This document shows positions 62,918 through 64,000 of a DNA stretch of 64,000 nt, one piece after another (within the stretch, counting starts at the first letter, position 1; every line of letters starts with the position of its first letter). This DNA is from Curvibacter microcysteis (GTDB taxonomy: Bacteria > Pseudomonadota > Gammaproteobacteria > Burkholderiales > Burkholderiaceae_C), in assembly GCF_028649455.1 (NCBI RefSeq), contig NZ_JAQSIO010000011.1, positions 22,192 to 86,191 on the forward strand. Direction: 5' to 3'. The translations under genes and the position numbers were made by a program. The notes beneath the pieces were generated by a model. The model had not been told where the DNA came from. It saw only the letters and a program-made list of their open reading frames with translations, and did not search any database.

Positions 62918-62923
62918 GAGGAG
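62918..62923 (+). promoter_or_regulatory. Ribosome binding site of the nitronate monooxygenase gene
   Basis: GAGGAG, 5 nt before the ATG at 62929. It supports this start over the TTG at 62890, which lies close to the end of the upstream hairpin. Confidence 0.7.
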
Positions 62924-62928
62924 ACACC

Positions 62929-63909
62929 ATGTCGAAATTGCCCCCAGCGCTGGCCAACCGGCCCTTCCCGGTCATTGGCTCGCCGCTGTTCATCATCAGC
63001 AACCCCAAGCTCGTCATCGAGCAATGCAAGGCCGGTGTCATTGGCTCCATGCCCGCCCTGAATGCCCGCCCTGCGGCCCAGTTGGACGAGTGGCTGGCCG
63101 AAATCACCGAGGCCCTGGCTGCGCACAACCAGGCCAACCCCGACAACCCGGCAGCGCCCTTTGCCATCAACCAGATCGTGCACAAGAGCAACGACCGCCT
63201 CGACCACGACATCGAGATGGTCATCAAGTACAAAGTGCCAGTGATCATCAACTCGCTGGGCGCCCGCACCGACGTGAACGACGCCATCCACAGCTATGGC
63301 GGCGTGGTGCTGCACGACATCATCAACAACGCCTTCGCCCACAAGGCCATTGAAAAGGGCGCTGACGGTTTGATCGCGGTGGCTGCAGGTGCTGGCGGCC
63401 ATGCAGGCACCAAGAGCCCGTTCGCGCTGATTCAAGAGATTCGCCAATGGTTCGACGGTCCCCTGGCGCTGTCGGGCTCGATCGCCTCGGGCGGCGCCAT
63501 CCTCGCCGCTCAAGCCATGGGGGCGGACTTTGCCTACATGGGCTCGGCTTTCATCGCCACCGAGGAGGCTCGCGCCGCCGACGCCTACAAGCAGGCCATC
63601 GTGGACAGCAATTCGGACGACATCGTCTACAGCAACCTGTTTACCGGCGTGCATGGCAACTACCTCAAGCCCAGCATCCGCGCCGCCGGCCTGGACCCGG
63701 ACAACCTGCCCGAGAGCGACCCCTCCAAGATGAACTTTGGCGGCGACGCCAAGAAGGCCTGGAAAGACATCTGGGGCTGCGGTCAAGGCATTGGTGCCAT
63801 CAACAAGGTGCAGACCACGGCGGAACTGGTGGCCCAGCTCAAGCGCGAATACGCCGAAGCCAAAGCCCGCCTGCTGGGGCGGATTCAACCGGTCGATGCA
63901 ACACACTGA
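62929..63909 (+). CDS. Nitronate monooxygenase family FMN enzyme
   Basis: A 326-residue TIM-barrel FMN enzyme of the 2-nitropropane dioxygenase/nitronate monooxygenase superfamily, with GSPLFIISNPKLVIEQCKAGVIG at the start and the FMN-binding region GAGGHAGTKSPFALIQEI (about 145-162) plus MGADFAYMGSAFIATEEA. It likely oxidises alkyl nitronates, or is an enoyl reductase-like member; the substrate is open. The last residues (RIQPVDATH) sit at an IS30-type element boundary and could have been altered by the insertion. Same strand as the acyl-CoA dehydrogenase. Confidence 0.88.
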   Translation: MSKLPPALANRPFPVIGSPLFIISNPKLVIEQCKAGVIGSMPALNARPAAQLDEWLAEITEALAAHNQANPDNPAAPFAINQIVHKSNDRLDHDIEMVIKYKVPVIINSLGARTDVNDAIHSYGGVVLHDIINNAFAHKAIEKGADGLIAVAAGAGGHAGTKSPFALIQEIRQWFDGPLALSGSIASGGAILAAQAMGADFAYMGSAFIATEEARAADAYKQAIVDSNSDDIVYSNLFTGVHGNYLKPSIRAAGLDPDNLPESDPSKMNFGGDAKKAWKDIWGCGQGIGAINKVQTTAELVAQLKREYAEAKARLLGRIQPVDATH

Positions 63910-64000
63910 TAACTGCGTAAGCAGACGGAGTGTTGCAAATGAAGTATCGGACACGAAACTACTACACCGACAGCCAAAAGGCGCTGATGTGGGACCGCTG
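63897..64000 (+). mobile_element. Left end of an IS30-family insertion sequence (cut by window edge)
   Basis: The transposase gene start lies only 29 bp after the nitronate monooxygenase stop. The inverted octamers TGCAACAC (63897-63904) and GTGTTGCA (63930-63937) bracket this interval. The exact terminal repeat of the element cannot be fixed because its other end is outside the window. Confidence 0.6.
63939..64000 (+). CDS. IS30-family transposase, N-terminal fragment
   Basis: The first 20 codons and two bases of an open frame starting MKYRTRNYYTDSQKALMWDR, which matches the usual N-terminal helix of IS30-type transposases (helix-turn-helix that binds the element ends). The DDE catalytic domain lies beyond the window. 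Truncation is by the window edge, not seen as a mutation. Whether the full gene is intact is unknown. Confidence 0.72.
   Translation, partial: MKYRTRNYYTDSQKALMWDR

Overview
The window is a dense, high-GC bacterial chromosome segment with 55 protein genes (the last cut by the window end), no rRNA or tRNA, no CRISPR array and no gene-free stretch above 300 bp. Its conserved neighbourhoods (pyrG-kdsA-eno-ftsB, dapA-bamC-MBL hydrolase, coaBC-dut, parE-transglycosylase-parC, etfBA next to an acyl-CoA dehydrogenase), together with its codon use and protein style, point to a betaproteobacterium of the Burkholderiales, most likely Comamonadaceae. That placement is inferred from gene content, not from a marker RNA.

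Layout. 1-3.9 kb: EAL-HDOD signalling protein, DUF455 ferritin-like protein, gamma carbonic anhydrase, Hsp33. 3.9-9.8 kb (minus): a seven-gene run pyrG-kdsA-DUF1330-eno-ftsB-pnuC-NR kinase joining nucleotide, LPS-Kdo, glycolysis, division and NAD salvage genes. 9.8-12.5 kb: a LysR regulator divergent from mmsA, with two palindromes between them. 12.7-18 kb: coaBC-dut, a SlyD-like isomerase, a ribosomal oxygenase with an unknown partner, a tiny Ala/Pro-rich lipoprotein and an SRAP (HMCES/YedK) protein whose catalytic Cys2 is a threonine. 18-24 kb (minus): dapA-bamC, an MBL hydrolase behind its own terminator, a methyltransferase-SDR pair, a 62-residue membrane protein and an MFS transporter. 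24.1-31.2 kb: parE-lytic transglycosylase-parC in overlapping frames, then a chemoreceptor.

31.8-47.5 kb is the most unusual part. A minus-strand operon holds a 1173-residue transglutaminase/DUF2126 protein, a fused circularly permuted ATP-grasp/alpha-E protein and a second transglutaminase. After comEC, a plus-strand pair encodes a separate ATP-grasp protein and a separate alpha-E protein, followed by a large GGDEF-EAL protein. The window therefore carries two paralogous ATP-grasp/alpha-E modules, one fused and one split. These families are predicted peptide-ligase and peptidase-like systems, and some relatives sit beside the Anbu proteasome-like peptidase, which is absent here. The substrate is unknown.

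47.5-59 kb: a LysR regulator divergent from an isochorismatase-like hydrolase with a twin-arginine-type signal, then pirin, MltB, the TgpA-type transglutaminase/DUF58/MoxR triad, and a divergent HDAC-family deacetylase/enoyl-CoA hydratase/MscS/XRE group. 59-64 kb: etfBA under a promoter that overlaps a dyad operator candidate, an acyl-CoA dehydrogenase, a nitronate monooxygenase and the first 20 codons of an IS30-type transposase.
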